DNA of 64,000 bases from CAYNRA01 sp046296415 (GTDB taxonomy: Bacteria; Bacteroidota; Bacteroidia; Cytophagales; Spirosomataceae), in assembly GCA_046296415.1 (NCBI GenBank), contig JBKBLN010000001.1, forward strand, positions 1,268,890 through 1,332,889, given 5' to 3'. Below, in pieces: positions 49,101 to 57,003 of this stretch (position 1 is its first letter; every line of letters begins with the position of its first letter). Below the pieces are notes generated by a model, which saw nothing but the letters and a program-made list of their open reading frames with translations, ran no database searches and had not been told where the DNA came from. The position numbers and the translations under genes are program-made.

Positions 49101-49303
49101 CAAGTCCGGGACCATTTGGATCAAGGAAAGACCCTGTGGCTGATTTCAATATTCAATTATTAGCTCCAAATTTTGTAACTCAAGAACAATATGGTCCGGC
49201 TATGTTTAAATGGATAAAAAATTCACTTGGTCATAGTTTACAAGGAGATGACTGGTATCGAGCACAAATTTATTTTCACATTTATAAATATTTTAGTAAA
49301 TGA
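43130..49303 (+). CDS. Full-length secreted Ig-repeat polymorphic toxin with lipase-like tip
   Basis: This 2057-aa protein has a signal peptide (MNKLLPILFSFFLWSGSAWA). The stalk contains a jelly-roll-like domain (about 235-405) and about twelve Ig-like repeats (410-1440) with the pattern SxNKxxVxPxExVxLTAxGC...G.I.W. A PKD-like domain and the conserved pre-toxin region follow (about 1300-1653). After residue ~1653 sequence and composition change sharply: a helical linker ends at PSTARVRADNC (about 1737), then an alpha/beta hydrolase follows with FIHGTFSD (about 1842), a nucleophile elbow VSHSHGG (about 1920) and LGHSLQ as the possible His. The tip is probably a membrane-lipid hydrolase toxin. 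The stop overlaps the ATG of a membrane immunity gene. No T9SS or RHS features were seen, so the export route is unknown. Confidence 0.85.
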   Translation: MNKLLPILFSFFLWSGSAWAKHDSETLPIKKNGSISASKEVPGPSPVRPLPKLLPKLSRLWGVDQNTFRYNTQTETFIPTEQEGLPDFSFDPVRFTLQADQKEITEGQEVVLTITAEFLDVSPSLMFTFDGSTSYALKMVLPQGFIPTGGTYHDYMTGEVNRSTPIQRYELRGFFEFIPENPCFTLLRSFSGAGIMDSWAKKDVVCVSKNYEVGFPSRNAREAAVNCTDPQPEIIDCKVRLFFDNFNQNGTPGSNKQPCGWINLSTVDLQLAGSKSVWHSDDNVIIPNREDGGIMVGLYNTSYHVESISRTIHNAKPFINYVVRFDAAILNSYPNSSRNIEVVVTINGIKKGVLLKDIEREFFLYEFVFKQGGATSFNISFSSNTLDKDKVSYILLDNIKIIEQDNNLTPPILSTNKVSVIRGEEVTLTAQNCSGLVRWNTGQTGFQISVFPTQTSTYSAFCDKGSCQSRPGTVKIDVTSNEPVVSLSTDNPSLCPGETTLLRANVSNCIGSIEWYRANSPDSPYQKYLVDGIWITGSSLLNVSQAGVYRAKCGREFSDITITNKDIPAKPGLSSNGPAPAKLEGSCIGGILKWENMSPNEQFQLTIPNVASGTYSARCVDGLCVSERHYVEVVNPTIVGITISTLESSLCDQNTTTITANAKSCPIVNIKWFKDNIQRSEWNGSEKITVGAGTYKAVCNEVVSNTIQIITNASPLPPSLQSNRYEVLPDEMATIIVSGCLNGKIEWYRNNVLQTEVSQNRVLYVPASNATANYTATCQTSCGTSGPSNTISLKNTALTIKASVPDKEVYPNQDFTLTAIGCAANWHVEWELPDRYIPKTNRIENPLPVTGPGEYKARCVNSLSPNETTEWASIQILERGVFKPQMTSTPGCIYDNQTKTIVVSGCNGLAIEWFDGVRTANPSVRDFRPGVYTARCYSDGSNGTTFGPWESHEVCLIEPNPITISANKSSVNPLELFQISGANCISGWIQWLNPEGVYSGGNSVTMTGPGMYYGRCVVSDRSVGPWSSFNMPAKPPGQIMITANKNKARSNEPVTLTANGCSNGHVMWAYTPMGRTDEVIDRGRSITVFGHGTYYAWCVSLGISSERADYTITPLNGNIPSVSTDKQRATPNEPVFITLSGCNPNWYWLKVTHPDGRESYPATNNNRALVYGPFTYEVACINGNHGIDEKVSGSVDLSVVDQIRVVPNKQRVDTTERVLLTAYGCDFGTLEWRFGNIPQQTLKGLTTISPKGPGNYYARCVGDIRKSDDWVLAIVNPTMEIMPAISGPLRICPNTSANLTASNCPAGWHYQWFTAEGTGHTFNTVATIQLPQIVKCRCVKPDWSWWGPEQEVSVDAPFPNLFTATSNSPVPLGGELKLTVTDISDPTATYNWIPPTGMTLPSNGTRALSIPNANTTFGGTYQVEVTSSNCKVVVQTEVAVRACDDLYIKSTVQATGQTTNQLRRKPGVKPMAFEMMELTVETLDGQRIPGATYSWTVPAGVKVDVSSPKPHLIQADQVGEYKVTVSFGQGETCELKTELSGRPCQVFTDGNCNTAPVKIDTTAEPNANIPNLAVGDVFNAGDYEVTVTSLKKGSQTLGWTGEGMVEQNLIAGVKIPMSVVFENIKINSCYQYYNRGENGAVVRSKADASWGSVVDLGKDEECGEINVYIRHLQEIADLLKVYTFENKTKLQSLNDGLIKLEGQLKNDTCFSAEQKSIISNALSNSKTEISCLLTPSTARVRADNCGVNIDEKIEKNIALLLSAEDKDCNCVPTGVANEGDKRLCSGIKNHPRFGNMTCYKTYVYHTSYSGSKYPSGWYFVEDYKNIVRFIGGKIGPLIFIHGTFSDPSTFSNSFKKIVFENISALNKLPYSKIISEVQWSGENNSTAREVAAQELSLILNSNLGISLLRNFGFDRHIVLVSHSHGGNVAKLLKNKLEDLDSRWLVDLINIETPQRNDIQIKSKKGIILNIWSNGDFIQWLGSIADFDLKQPSPGPFGSRKDPVADFNIQLLAPNFVTQEQYGPAMFKWIKNSLGHSLQGDDWYRAQIYFHIYKYFSK
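47034..48100 (+). repeat. Conserved pre-toxin region, parent of downstream copies
   Basis: This GC-rich segment encodes the last Ig-like repeats and the end of the stalk up to ASWGSVVDLG. Parts of it recur at 49642-50695, 52539-52800, 54483-55144 and 62894-62942. All three long copies end within a 20-bp stretch (equivalent to 48080-48100), the toxin-switch junction. Confidence 0.95.
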
Positions 49304-49584
49304 ATTTTTATTTAGTTAGAAAGAATATGATTGCAATGGTTATTTATGGTCTGCTAAGTTTAATGCTTCTATTAAACTTAGGAGGTGGCGCCGACATTGC
49401 ATTTTTTGGAGTCTTTTCGATTTGTATATTTTTCCATTTTATTTTATTATTAATATTTTTAATAAAATATGTTTTTGTTAAAAATATTCTATGGAAACAA
49501 ATTTTGTGTAGCATGGCCATTTTGTTTTTTGTTTTTATCGTATTTATTGGGATAATTTTTTTAAATCAAAGCAGTATAGAGTAG
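49300..49584 (+). CDS. Membrane immunity protein for the lipase-like toxin (predicted)
   Basis: This 94-aa protein is mostly three transmembrane helices (MIAMVIYGLLSLMLLLNLGG, then IAFFGVFSICIFFHFILLLI, then LCSMAILFFVFIVFIGIIFL). Its ATG overlaps the effector stop (ATGA), so translation is coupled. Small multi-pass membrane immunity proteins are typical for toxins that attack the membrane, which fits the hydrolase tip upstream. There is no sequence family match, so the call is by position, size and topology. Confidence 0.7.
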   Translation: MNFYLVRKNMIAMVIYGLLSLMLLLNLGGGADIAFFGVFSICIFFHFILLLIFLIKYVFVKNILWKQILCSMAILFFVFIVFIGIIFLNQSSIE

Positions 49585-49641
49585 GATTGATTTAGTTTAT
49601 AAGTTTACCCAAAATCGCTCTTTGACATATTTTTCCTAACG

Positions 49642-50695
49642 CCAACTGCCCTGCGGGTTGGCATTACCAATGGTTTACGGCGGAGGGGACCGGACATACG
49701 TTTAATACCGTTGCCACCATCCAACTCCCGCAAATTGTCAAATGCCGCTGCGTGAAGCCCGACTGGAGCTGGTGGGGCCCCGAGCAGGAGGTGAGCGTGG
49801 ATGCACCCTTCCCGAACCTCTTCACGGCCACCAGCAATAGCCCTGTGCCGCTGGGTGGGGAGCTGAAACTGACCGTGACAGACATCAGCGACCCTAGCGC
49901 CACGTACAACTGGATACCGCCGACGGGGATGACCCTCCCCAGCAATGGCACGCGAGCGCTCAGCATTCCCAATGCCAATACGACGTTTGGGGGGACGTAC
50001 CAAGTGGAGGTAACCTCGAGCAACTGCAAGGTGGTGGTGCAGACGGAGGTGGCGGTGCGGGCCTGCGACGACCTGTACATCAAGAGCACAGTGCAGGCCA
50101 CGGGCCAGACAACCAACCAACTCCGCCGCAAGCCGGGGGTGAAGCCGATGGCGTTTGAGATGATGGAGCTGACGGTGGAGACGTTGGATGGTCAGCGAAT
50201 ACCGGGGGCGACGTACAGCTGGACCGTTCCGGCGGGGGTGAAGGTGGATGTTTCCTCGCCCAAGCCGCACCTGATACAGGCAGACCAAGTGGGCGAGTAC
50301 AAGGTGACGGTATCGTTTGGCCAGGGAGAAACCTGCGAACTGAAGACCGAACTCAGCGGCCGGCCGTGCCAGGTGTTTACGGATGGGAATTGCAATACGG
50401 CGCCCGTGGCGGTAGATGCTGCCACCGAACCCAACGCCAACATTCCCAACCTAGCGGTAGGGGATGTCTTCAACGCGGGAGACTACGAGGTTACCGTTAC
50501 CTCCCTCAAAAAAGGCAGCCAAACCTTGGGCTGGACGGGCGAGGGGATGTTGGAGCAAAACCTGATCGCCGGGGTGAAGATCCCGATGTCGGTGGTGTTT
50601 GAAAACATCAAGATTAATTCGTGTTACCAGTATTACAACCGAGGCGAGAACGGCGCGGAGGTGCGCAGTAAGACGGATGCGAGTTGGGGGAGTGT
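49642..50695 (+). repeat. Module 2 copy of the pre-toxin region (1054 bp)
   Basis: It is nearly identical to 47034-48087 at a constant 2,608-bp offset. Homology starts abruptly at CCAACTGCC, 57 bp after the immunity gene's stop, and the open frame begins at 49627 just after a TGA. Confidence 0.95.
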
Positions 50696-51710
50696 ACGAA
50701 GTATTGGTGAGGTTCAAGACGAGTTAGTTGAAATTAGGCAGCAGATAATTGACCTACTTCAGTCTGGAAGAGAATTGAATGATCCAAACATAAAAAGTTT
50801 AAGCGGTCGCTTGGAAGAAATTAAAACAAAAGATCTTGTCAGTTGGGAATCGGATGTAAAGAGTTCCATAACAAATAATATTACAAGTATTCAAAATGCT
50901 TTGAATTGTTCTGCATCATCACCTAATGCTCGAACCTTGTGTAGCACCGAAAATGCATTAGCTTTATTATCAAATACAGACTTGGTTGGTTATGAGGTAG
51001 TTAAAGAGTTTCGTAATTTAAAGAACAAGGTTATAAGCACTACTTGCAGTATTAAAAATTTTGAATGGTGCTATGGAGATAAACCAAAATTAACCGATTC
51101 TAGATTTGATGCTTTTGGAAAAGCGAATTTCTTTCTATGTTTAGGACTAGGTGAAATGTTGAATTATCTTATTTACGCAAAATTTGTAAGTCTTTATGGA
51201 CTTGAATTTATGGCCGAGAATTTCAAAAATAAATCTGGAATAACACTTGATTTAACTGATAAATCAAATATAAAGCAACGTGTATTAGAATCAAATGAGC
51301 TTAAAAATTTCTCTGATTTGATTTTAGATAAAATTAAGAATAAAATATTGAATAATGATCTATCAAGATTGACTGATTCTTATATTATTGAAGACGTTAG
51401 AAGTCCCAACTTTAGTATTGTAAAGTTTATGTTTCCTACTTCTGCATATGCCGCAATTGGAGGGACTCAAGCTTTTGAGTTAAATTTAACTTTGTATCGA
51501 AAAAAAGGGAAGGATATTTCAAATATTTCAAGCTATAGTGTTGATTATAAATTTAAATTTTGGGATACTTATGGAGCTGATTATGGAGATATTAATTTTG
51601 GAGCAAAAGGCTCAATTCCGGCTCTTAATTCTTTTTTTACACTACAACATGAATATGGATATAGGCCTTATTTAGTATTTATAAATATTCAAAAAACACA
51701 TAAATTTTAA
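49752..51710 (+). CDS. Displaced toxin module 2: pre-toxin copy plus unknown toxin
   Basis: The frame is open from 49627 but the first usable start is a GTG at 49752, inside the copied region, and there is no signal peptide, so this is probably a silent tip rather than a working gene. The first ~315 codons repeat the effector's pre-toxin region. A helical linker follows, ending NCSASSPNARTLC (about residue 391), then a unique AT-rich domain of ~255 residues. The toxin is not recognised; it contains a hydrophobic segment ANFFLCLGLGEMLNYLIYAK and ends with FKFWDTYGADYGDINFGAKG. It overlaps the next immunity gene by one base (TAATG). Confidence 0.75.
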   Translation: MKPDWSWWGPEQEVSVDAPFPNLFTATSNSPVPLGGELKLTVTDISDPSATYNWIPPTGMTLPSNGTRALSIPNANTTFGGTYQVEVTSSNCKVVVQTEVAVRACDDLYIKSTVQATGQTTNQLRRKPGVKPMAFEMMELTVETLDGQRIPGATYSWTVPAGVKVDVSSPKPHLIQADQVGEYKVTVSFGQGETCELKTELSGRPCQVFTDGNCNTAPVAVDAATEPNANIPNLAVGDVFNAGDYEVTVTSLKKGSQTLGWTGEGMLEQNLIAGVKIPMSVVFENIKINSCYQYYNRGENGAEVRSKTDASWGSVRSIGEVQDELVEIRQQIIDLLQSGRELNDPNIKSLSGRLEEIKTKDLVSWESDVKSSITNNITSIQNALNCSASSPNARTLCSTENALALLSNTDLVGYEVVKEFRNLKNKVISTTCSIKNFEWCYGDKPKLTDSRFDAFGKANFFLCLGLGEMLNYLIYAKFVSLYGLEFMAENFKNKSGITLDLTDKSNIKQRVLESNELKNFSDLILDKIKNKILNNDLSRLTDSYIIEDVRSPNFSIVKFMFPTSAYAAIGGTQAFELNLTLYRKKGKDISNISSYSVDYKFKFWDTYGADYGDINFGAKGSIPALNSFFTLQHEYGYRPYLVFINIQKTHKF

Positions 51711-52441
51711 TGAAGAACTTACTATATTCAATAACTTTATTGTTTACTATTCTATTAGTAATTTTAATGTCATTTCTGTTTTTTTTAAATTTAAGTTCTA
51801 GAGGGTTCTTTAAAGCAGTGTATTTTTCCATACATACTTGGGAAAGTGAATATAATCCTACTTTAAATTCATTTATTAAAAAATCTGATTATAATACATA
51901 TTCTTTTGTAAACTTTTGTAACAATAAAGAAAATTTCTTTAAACTTGACTCGTTACTTTTGTCTAATTCTAAAGAAATTACTAATGAGTTAAGTGATGTG
52001 TGTAATGACACATCTTTAGTATTTTATTTCTGTTGGGATACACATGATAATATATCAAATAATGTATCGGTTAATGAAGGTGAATTAGTTCAGTATTTAG
52101 GTTTATTTAGTTTAGTTTTAATTCCAAAAAATAATTATTATTTGGTAGATTATATTAACTTAGATAGAATTAAAAATACTAATTATGCGCCTTTTTTTAA
52201 TGGAAAATATAATTTCAATTATGATATATATAATTATAGGTTTAAAGTCTTAAAAAACAATATTTATGTTCAAAATTTCGATGAATTTAATTTCGTATTT
52301 TGGGTACAAGCACAAGATTTTATTATAAGAAGTTTTAAACAAGACAGGCTAGGTAAATCGTTTAAATTTTACAATTCTGGTAAACTTATTGCTATTTTTG
52401 ATTTTGATAAAAATATTGGATATCGAATAACCGTATTGTGA
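51710..52441 (+). CDS. Predicted immunity protein of module 2, membrane-anchored
   Basis: This 243-aa protein has one N-terminal transmembrane anchor (LLYSITLLFTILLVILMSFL) and a ~210-residue domain facing the periplasm, very rich in Asn, Tyr and Phe. It has no family match. The start codon shares a base with the toxin stop, so the two are co-translated when expressed. Anchoring outside the cytoplasm suggests the module 2 toxin acts in the periplasm or membrane. Confidence 0.7.
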   Translation: MKNLLYSITLLFTILLVILMSFLFFLNLSSRGFFKAVYFSIHTWESEYNPTLNSFIKKSDYNTYSFVNFCNNKENFFKLDSLLLSNSKEITNELSDVCNDTSLVFYFCWDTHDNISNNVSVNEGELVQYLGLFSLVLIPKNNYYLVDYINLDRIKNTNYAPFFNGKYNFNYDIYNYRFKVLKNNIYVQNFDEFNFVFWVQAQDFIIRSFKQDRLGKSFKFYNSGKLIAIFDFDKNIGYRITVL

Positions 52442-52538
52442 TTTTGTACTTATGTATTTCTGTTTATTAGGGATTTAGGTAGTTAGTTTTAGCTTTCAAA
52501 GATTTATGTGATCTAGTTGAGAATCTATCTTCAACACC

Positions 52539-52800
52539 GAACCCAACGCCAACATTCCCAACCTAGCGGTAGGGGATGTCTTCAACGCCGGAGACTACGA
52601 GGTTACCGTTACCTCCCTCAAAAAAGGCAGCCAAACCTTGGGCTGGACGGGCGAGGGGATGGTGGAGCAAAACCTGATCGCCGGGGTGAAGATCCCGATG
52701 TCGGTGGTGTTTGAAAACATCAAGATCAATTCGTGTTACCAATACTACAATCGGGGCGAGAACGGTGCGGTGGTGCATAGTAAGGTGGATGCGAGTTGGG
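52539..52800 (+). repeat. Module 3 copy of the pre-toxin region (262 bp)
   Basis: It is nearly identical to 47819-48080 (offset 4,720), starting at GAACCCAACGCC and ending at GCGAGTTGGG, the same junction as in the other modules. The open frame begins at 52522, right after an in-frame TGA. Confidence 0.95.
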
Positions 52801-53984
52801 TACAACCCGACCCATTAGATACCGAGAATGTTTCTATTTCCGAAAACCAAGGTAAATCGTTGTTGACCAATTACGTGAAGATTAAAGATATTCTTCGTTT
52901 ATTTGATTGTAGTTCAACACAAAAAACGGATTTAAAGAGATTAATAGCCGAACAAGATGCTTTAGCTACCCGTGCCCAACAAAATACAGATTACAATGCT
53001 GACCAAAAATCGTTGATTTTAGCGAATGTAAAAGAGTTAAAGGAAAAACTGGAGGCATTATTAAATTGCTGTAAACCAGTTTCAAATGCTCGGATGAATG
53101 TAGCTAGTTGTGCCCCGCCTGAGAGTGTAGTCACTTTAATTGAGACAAAAGAAGGGTTTTTTAACCAGCTACCCGTGAAAGTATTTAAGCCATTAATTAT
53201 ATTGGTTAATGGGCATTATAGTTCTTTAATTCCGGGGCCATCTACAGGAGGAATTGGGTATTGGAATTATTTTGATTCAAATCATGCGAATAGTGCGCGT
53301 AGTTTGTTTTTCAATGCAAATAATGCTGAAATCAGATATGCAAATGGAAGTTCGTTATTTGGCATTGATTCTGATTTTTCGGATAGATTTAAAAAAGGAC
53401 AGGAAATTGTTAATAACTTGTATAAAACGGATTGGGAGAAAGTAAATGGAGATAGTCCGATTTATATTATTGGACATAGTGAAGGCTGTGCAATGGCGGC
53501 TGGTATAGGTGATGAATTAGTCACAAAATTCAAAAAAAATGTAAAGGAAATGTTGTTGTTATCTTGTGATGAAGGGAGAGAAACAGGGGCGAGGGTAAAT
53601 ACATCAATACCAACTTATCAACTTGAATATATGTACTGGGATAAAGATTTAGTAACGGGGAACTGTGAGCCTGAATTTGACTGGGTAATTGGAACCGACC
53701 ACAGTTGGAGGACGTACAAAGGAATAGCTGGTGTTAGAAAATTTGGCATTATTTCTACGAATCTTAATTTTTCAACTGTACATGGTGCTAGTGCAAGCTT
53801 AAATAATTTGGTGAATTTTAAAAGATATACTGATTTAAAAAATGTAAAATTTCAACGAAGTTTAACCCCAAATGGTGAGTCAGTGTTCATACAAGAGCCA
53901 AGTAGTGTAAGAAATATTTTTTTTAAAATAGGCGAAACTTTTATTAAACCAGTTGATTTTCCTTGTAATTATAAATGGTTATAA
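52638..53984 (+). CDS. Displaced toxin module 3: alpha/beta hydrolase toxin
   Basis: The frame opens at 52522 without an ATG; the first start-like codon is TTG at 52638, and there is no signal peptide, so it is predicted silent. About 54 codons of pre-toxin copy precede a linker that ends CCKPVSNARMNVASC (about residue 150). The unique domain is an alpha/beta hydrolase: LIILVNGHYSSL near 190 (oxyanion region) and YIIGHSEGCAMAAG with GxSxG at about 279-283. A lipase or esterase acting on membrane lipids is the likely toxin. It is a different hydrolase from that of the full-length effector. The immunity gene begins 1 bp after its stop. Confidence 0.78.
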   Translation: MGWTGEGMVEQNLIAGVKIPMSVVFENIKINSCYQYYNRGENGAVVHSKVDASWVQPDPLDTENVSISENQGKSLLTNYVKIKDILRLFDCSSTQKTDLKRLIAEQDALATRAQQNTDYNADQKSLILANVKELKEKLEALLNCCKPVSNARMNVASCAPPESVVTLIETKEGFFNQLPVKVFKPLIILVNGHYSSLIPGPSTGGIGYWNYFDSNHANSARSLFFNANNAEIRYANGSSLFGIDSDFSDRFKKGQEIVNNLYKTDWEKVNGDSPIYIIGHSEGCAMAAGIGDELVTKFKKNVKEMLLLSCDEGRETGARVNTSIPTYQLEYMYWDKDLVTGNCEPEFDWVIGTDHSWRTYKGIAGVRKFGIISTNLNFSTVHGASASLNNLVNFKRYTDLKNVKFQRSLTPNGESVFIQEPSSVRNIFFKIGETFIKPVDFPCNYKWL

Positions 53985-53985
53985 T

Positions 53986-54438
53986 ATGAATAAAAATTTA
54001 AAATATGGATGTTTTTTACTAATATTAATATTTGTATTTATTTTTATTTCATCTGGCGGGTTTTTAATGTGTAAAAGTCCGGATGCTGAAAATACCTATG
54101 AAGAATTATTGCTAATGAAAAAATGGAAAAGAAAGGGGTATGAATTTTCCTTAAGAAATCCAGAGGAGGCAAGGTGGACTGGAGTTGCGATGAATTCATA
54201 TTATGTTTACATATTTCCAAATACTTTAAATGAAAATAATTTTATAAAGAATATTAATCTTACACTTGATAGTTTAAATTATGAAATTATTCGATCCATT
54301 CCAGAAGGTTTTGTGTATGATACACTTGTGTATTATGTAATTGTTCAAGATACCACTAGAACTTACAAAAACATTATTAATAACGATTTAGTAATATTTT
54401 CAAAAAAATATAAAGGTAATTCAGGGGTTATTCCTTGA
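53986..54438 (+). CDS. Predicted immunity protein of module 3
   Basis: This ~150-aa protein has an N-terminal membrane segment (CFLLILIFVFIFISSGGFLM) and a soluble domain beginning KSPDAENTYEELLLMKKWKR. The ATG at 53986 follows the toxin stop by one base; an upstream in-frame TTG at 53953 overlaps the toxin and is less likely. There is no family match. The anchored topology parallels the immunity proteins of modules 1 and 2. Confidence 0.7.
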   Translation: MNKNLKYGCFLLILIFVFIFISSGGFLMCKSPDAENTYEELLLMKKWKRKGYEFSLRNPEEARWTGVAMNSYYVYIFPNTLNENNFIKNINLTLDSLNYEIIRSIPEGFVYDTLVYYVIVQDTTRTYKNIINNDLVIFSKKYKGNSGVIP

Positions 54439-54482
54439 TAATTCGGGTAGCCCTTTCAAAAGCCTAGAGTCGGCCAAGCCTT

Positions 54483-55144
54483 AGGTGGCGGTGCGGGCCT
54501 GCGACGACCTGTACATCAAGAGCACAGTGCAGGCCACGGGCCAGACAACCAACCAACTCCGCCGCAAGCCGGGGGTAAAGCCGATGGCGTTTGAGATGAT
54601 GGAGCTGACGGTGGAGACGTTGGATGGTCAGCGAATACCGGGGGCGACGTACAGCTGGACCGTTCCGGCGGGGGTGAAGGTGGATGTTTCCTCGCCTAAG
54701 CCGCACCTGATACAGGCGGACCAAGTGGGCGAGTACAAGGTGACGGTATCGTTTGGCCAAGGCGAAACCTGCGAACTAAAAACCGAACTCAGCGGCCGGC
54801 CGTGCCAGGTGTTTACGGATGGGAATTGCAATACAGCGCCCGTTAAGATCGATACCACGGCGGAACCCAACGCCAACATTCCCAACCTAGCCATAGGGGA
54901 TGTCTTCAACGCCGGAGACTACGAGGTTACCGTTACCTCCCTCAAAAAAGGTAGCCAAACCCTGGGCTGGACGGGCGAGGGGATGGTGGAGCAAAACCTG
55001 ATCGCCGGGGTGAAGATCCCGATGTCGGTGGTGTTTGAAAACATCAAAATCAACTCGTGTTACCAGTACTACAACCGGGGCGAGAACGGCGCGGTGGTGC
55101 GCAGTAAGGCGGATGCGAGTTGGGGGAGTGTGGTGGATTTGGGT
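54483..55144 (+). repeat. Module 4 copy of the pre-toxin region (662 bp)
   Basis: It is nearly identical to 47439-48100 (offset 7,044). It starts mid-gene at AGGTGGCGG and ends at GGATTTGGGT. The preceding 45 bp after the immunity stop are unrelated spacer. Confidence 0.95.
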
Positions 55145-56353
55145 TTGGGTACTGACCCTGTTACTCAATACATCAATCAATTTATTTCGATACAAGAGCA
55201 GGTAGTTACTCGCCTAGAAATTTATGAATCGTCGGCTGCAGATGCTACTTTTTTTGCAGCACAATTGGCGGAATTAAGTGCTCTTAGGACGCGTATTTCG
55301 TCTTCGTCAATTGATTCCGAGGTGAAGACTACTTTGCTTGAGCAAATCGATGCTTTACGTGGATACATTCAATGCGCGACAAATACCGTAGGAAGCCCCA
55401 ATGGTCGTGTAGCTGCTTATACAAGTATTTGTTCGTTAAATCCCTGGGTTGCGTTGGCGAAGTGTTTGGGAGCATCATCGTTGGATATATTTGGATCTTA
55501 TGCGTTTAAGTGGATTGAGCTGAAGTTAAACGGCACGCCCAAGGCATTTTCTGATTATTTGGGGATTACGTCTCAGATGGATTGGTCGGGAGTATTAAGC
55601 TCTGCGGCTGTGAGTTGTGTTTTTTCGGCCATACCGATACCCACGGGTAAGACGGCGATTGCTGCAATGGTGGGAGCCTCAGGCCTTTCTGCTGCGGAGG
55701 CATTTTCAGCGAATGTGTTGACACAATACAATAGGTTGCGGAGTACCCACACAAACCCATCGACAATAGTTGGCAAGATTAATTGGCAGGAATCGTTAGT
55801 GGCAGCGGGCGGATCTGGAGCGATCACCTTCATTTCGACAGCTTTAATTCGTGGGTCAAGCCACAGTGCGGTATTGGCCTTAAAGAATAGAATCGTTAAT
55901 ATTGCTGAAAAGAAGGGAGTCTATGCAGTCAGGCAACAATTACGAAGCCTTGGTTTTGATGATGATTGGTTATCTAAAATTTTTAATAAATGGGGTTTAC
56001 ATGAGATAAAACCATTAGTAAATCTTCCATTTAAAAGACCATTTACGAAATCAAATTACCGCGACAATTTTGCTTTATTTATGGGAGGCCCTAAGCCATT
56101 ATCTGATTTTCAGGTACATCATGTTTTTCCACAAAAATCATCATTACAACAATATTGGCAGGACTTAGGTATAGATATTCATGATCCGCGATTTTTACAA
56201 TATTGGCGGACCCCTTCGCATCAACAAAAAAGTGGTGCATATAATTTAGAATGGGAGAGATTTTTTCAAGCCAATCCAAATGCAAATAAATGGGATGTTT
56301 ATAACCATGGTAGAATGATTATGAAACAATATGGACTAACAGTAAATTACTAA
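54485..56353 (+). CDS. Displaced toxin module 4: HNH-type nuclease
   Basis: The frame opens at a GTG exactly at the start of the copied region, with no signal peptide, so it is predicted silent. About 220 codons copy the pre-toxin region. A helical linker follows with the motif CATNTVGSPNGR (about 300-310), then a hydrophobic, glycine-rich segment (about 385-445, VSCVFSAIPIPTGKTAIAAM) that could help translocation. The C-terminal ~90 residues form an HNH/HHH-type nuclease: FQVHHVFPQKS (H545, H546), GIDIHDPRFLQYW and a late NLEWERFF, recalling DUF2380-like toxins. The paired immunity gene starts 4 bp later. Module 5 carries a diverged version of the same nuclease. Confidence 0.8.
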   Translation: MAVRACDDLYIKSTVQATGQTTNQLRRKPGVKPMAFEMMELTVETLDGQRIPGATYSWTVPAGVKVDVSSPKPHLIQADQVGEYKVTVSFGQGETCELKTELSGRPCQVFTDGNCNTAPVKIDTTAEPNANIPNLAIGDVFNAGDYEVTVTSLKKGSQTLGWTGEGMVEQNLIAGVKIPMSVVFENIKINSCYQYYNRGENGAVVRSKADASWGSVVDLGLGTDPVTQYINQFISIQEQVVTRLEIYESSAADATFFAAQLAELSALRTRISSSSIDSEVKTTLLEQIDALRGYIQCATNTVGSPNGRVAAYTSICSLNPWVALAKCLGASSLDIFGSYAFKWIELKLNGTPKAFSDYLGITSQMDWSGVLSSAAVSCVFSAIPIPTGKTAIAAMVGASGLSAAEAFSANVLTQYNRLRSTHTNPSTIVGKINWQESLVAAGGSGAITFISTALIRGSSHSAVLALKNRIVNIAEKKGVYAVRQQLRSLGFDDDWLSKIFNKWGLHEIKPLVNLPFKRPFTKSNYRDNFALFMGGPKPLSDFQVHHVFPQKSSLQQYWQDLGIDIHDPRFLQYWRTPSHQQKSGAYNLEWERFFQANPNANKWDVYNHGRMIMKQYGLTVNY

Positions 56354-56357
56354 AATT

Positions 56358-56885
56358 ATGGAGATACAACAATTTTATTATTTCATGCCAAGATTTTCCA
56401 GTGCCTCAACAGTTTTAGCCACTAATGATGAGTTAACTTATGGACCAAATGCCATGGAATACGCTTTAGGGAAGCGCAACCCTAGGAATACTCTAGTATT
56501 AAAACAAGTTAGTGGTAAACGATGGGACGATATGTTAACAAGAGTAAAATCTTTATATATTGTTTCAACAAAATTTATTACTATACTTAAAGAGAATAAT
56601 TTAACTGGTTGGAAAGCATTTCCAGTTAAAATTATTACCAAAACAGGTGAAGAGGTAGATAATTATTGGGGGCTTTCAATAATAGGAAGGTGTGCCAATA
56701 AACTGGAGCCTACCCCTCAAAATTGGGATGGTAAAGATTTTTTTATTATGAAAGATACAACTTCAACTTATATCACAGAAAAAGCCTATAAATGCTTAAA
56801 AGGAAAGGTTACTAATATCCAATTTGTTAAATATGAAGAAAATATAGAAGGGATAAGACGAGTTAGATTAATGGGTGAAATGTGA
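56358..56885 (+). CDS. Predicted immunity protein of module 4 (Imm11/DUF1629-like)
   Basis: This 175-aa cytoplasmic protein has no signal or membrane helix. Its SLYIVSTKFITILKENNLTG followed by WKAFPVKI, and LSIIGRC later, recall DUF1629/Imm11-type immunity proteins, though the family name is tentative. A cytoplasmic location suits protection against a DNase or RNase. The 180-aa protein at 57850 is a diverged homologue (shared NNLTGW and xxITGR patterns), so modules 4 and 5 form two related but distinct toxin/immunity pairs. Confidence 0.75.
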   Translation: MEIQQFYYFMPRFSSASTVLATNDELTYGPNAMEYALGKRNPRNTLVLKQVSGKRWDDMLTRVKSLYIVSTKFITILKENNLTGWKAFPVKIITKTGEEVDNYWGLSIIGRCANKLEPTPQNWDGKDFFIMKDTTSTYITEKAYKCLKGKVTNIQFVKYEENIEGIRRVRLMGEM

Positions 56886-57003
56886 GTTAAAAGTTTTTTA
56901 ACTTTAGCAATAGTGCATTTATCTTTCCTCCGCTTTAACTACCTATTATAATAAAAATAATTGCATTTGGATGAGGGTCATATTCTATACTTTTGCCTAG
57001 TTA

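Noticed and set aside
43130..49303. RHS/YD-repeat or CdiA-type effector identity for the 2057-aa protein.
   Set aside because: There are no YD repeats, DPxGL site, haemagglutinin repeats or VENN motif; the stalk is clearly Ig-like.
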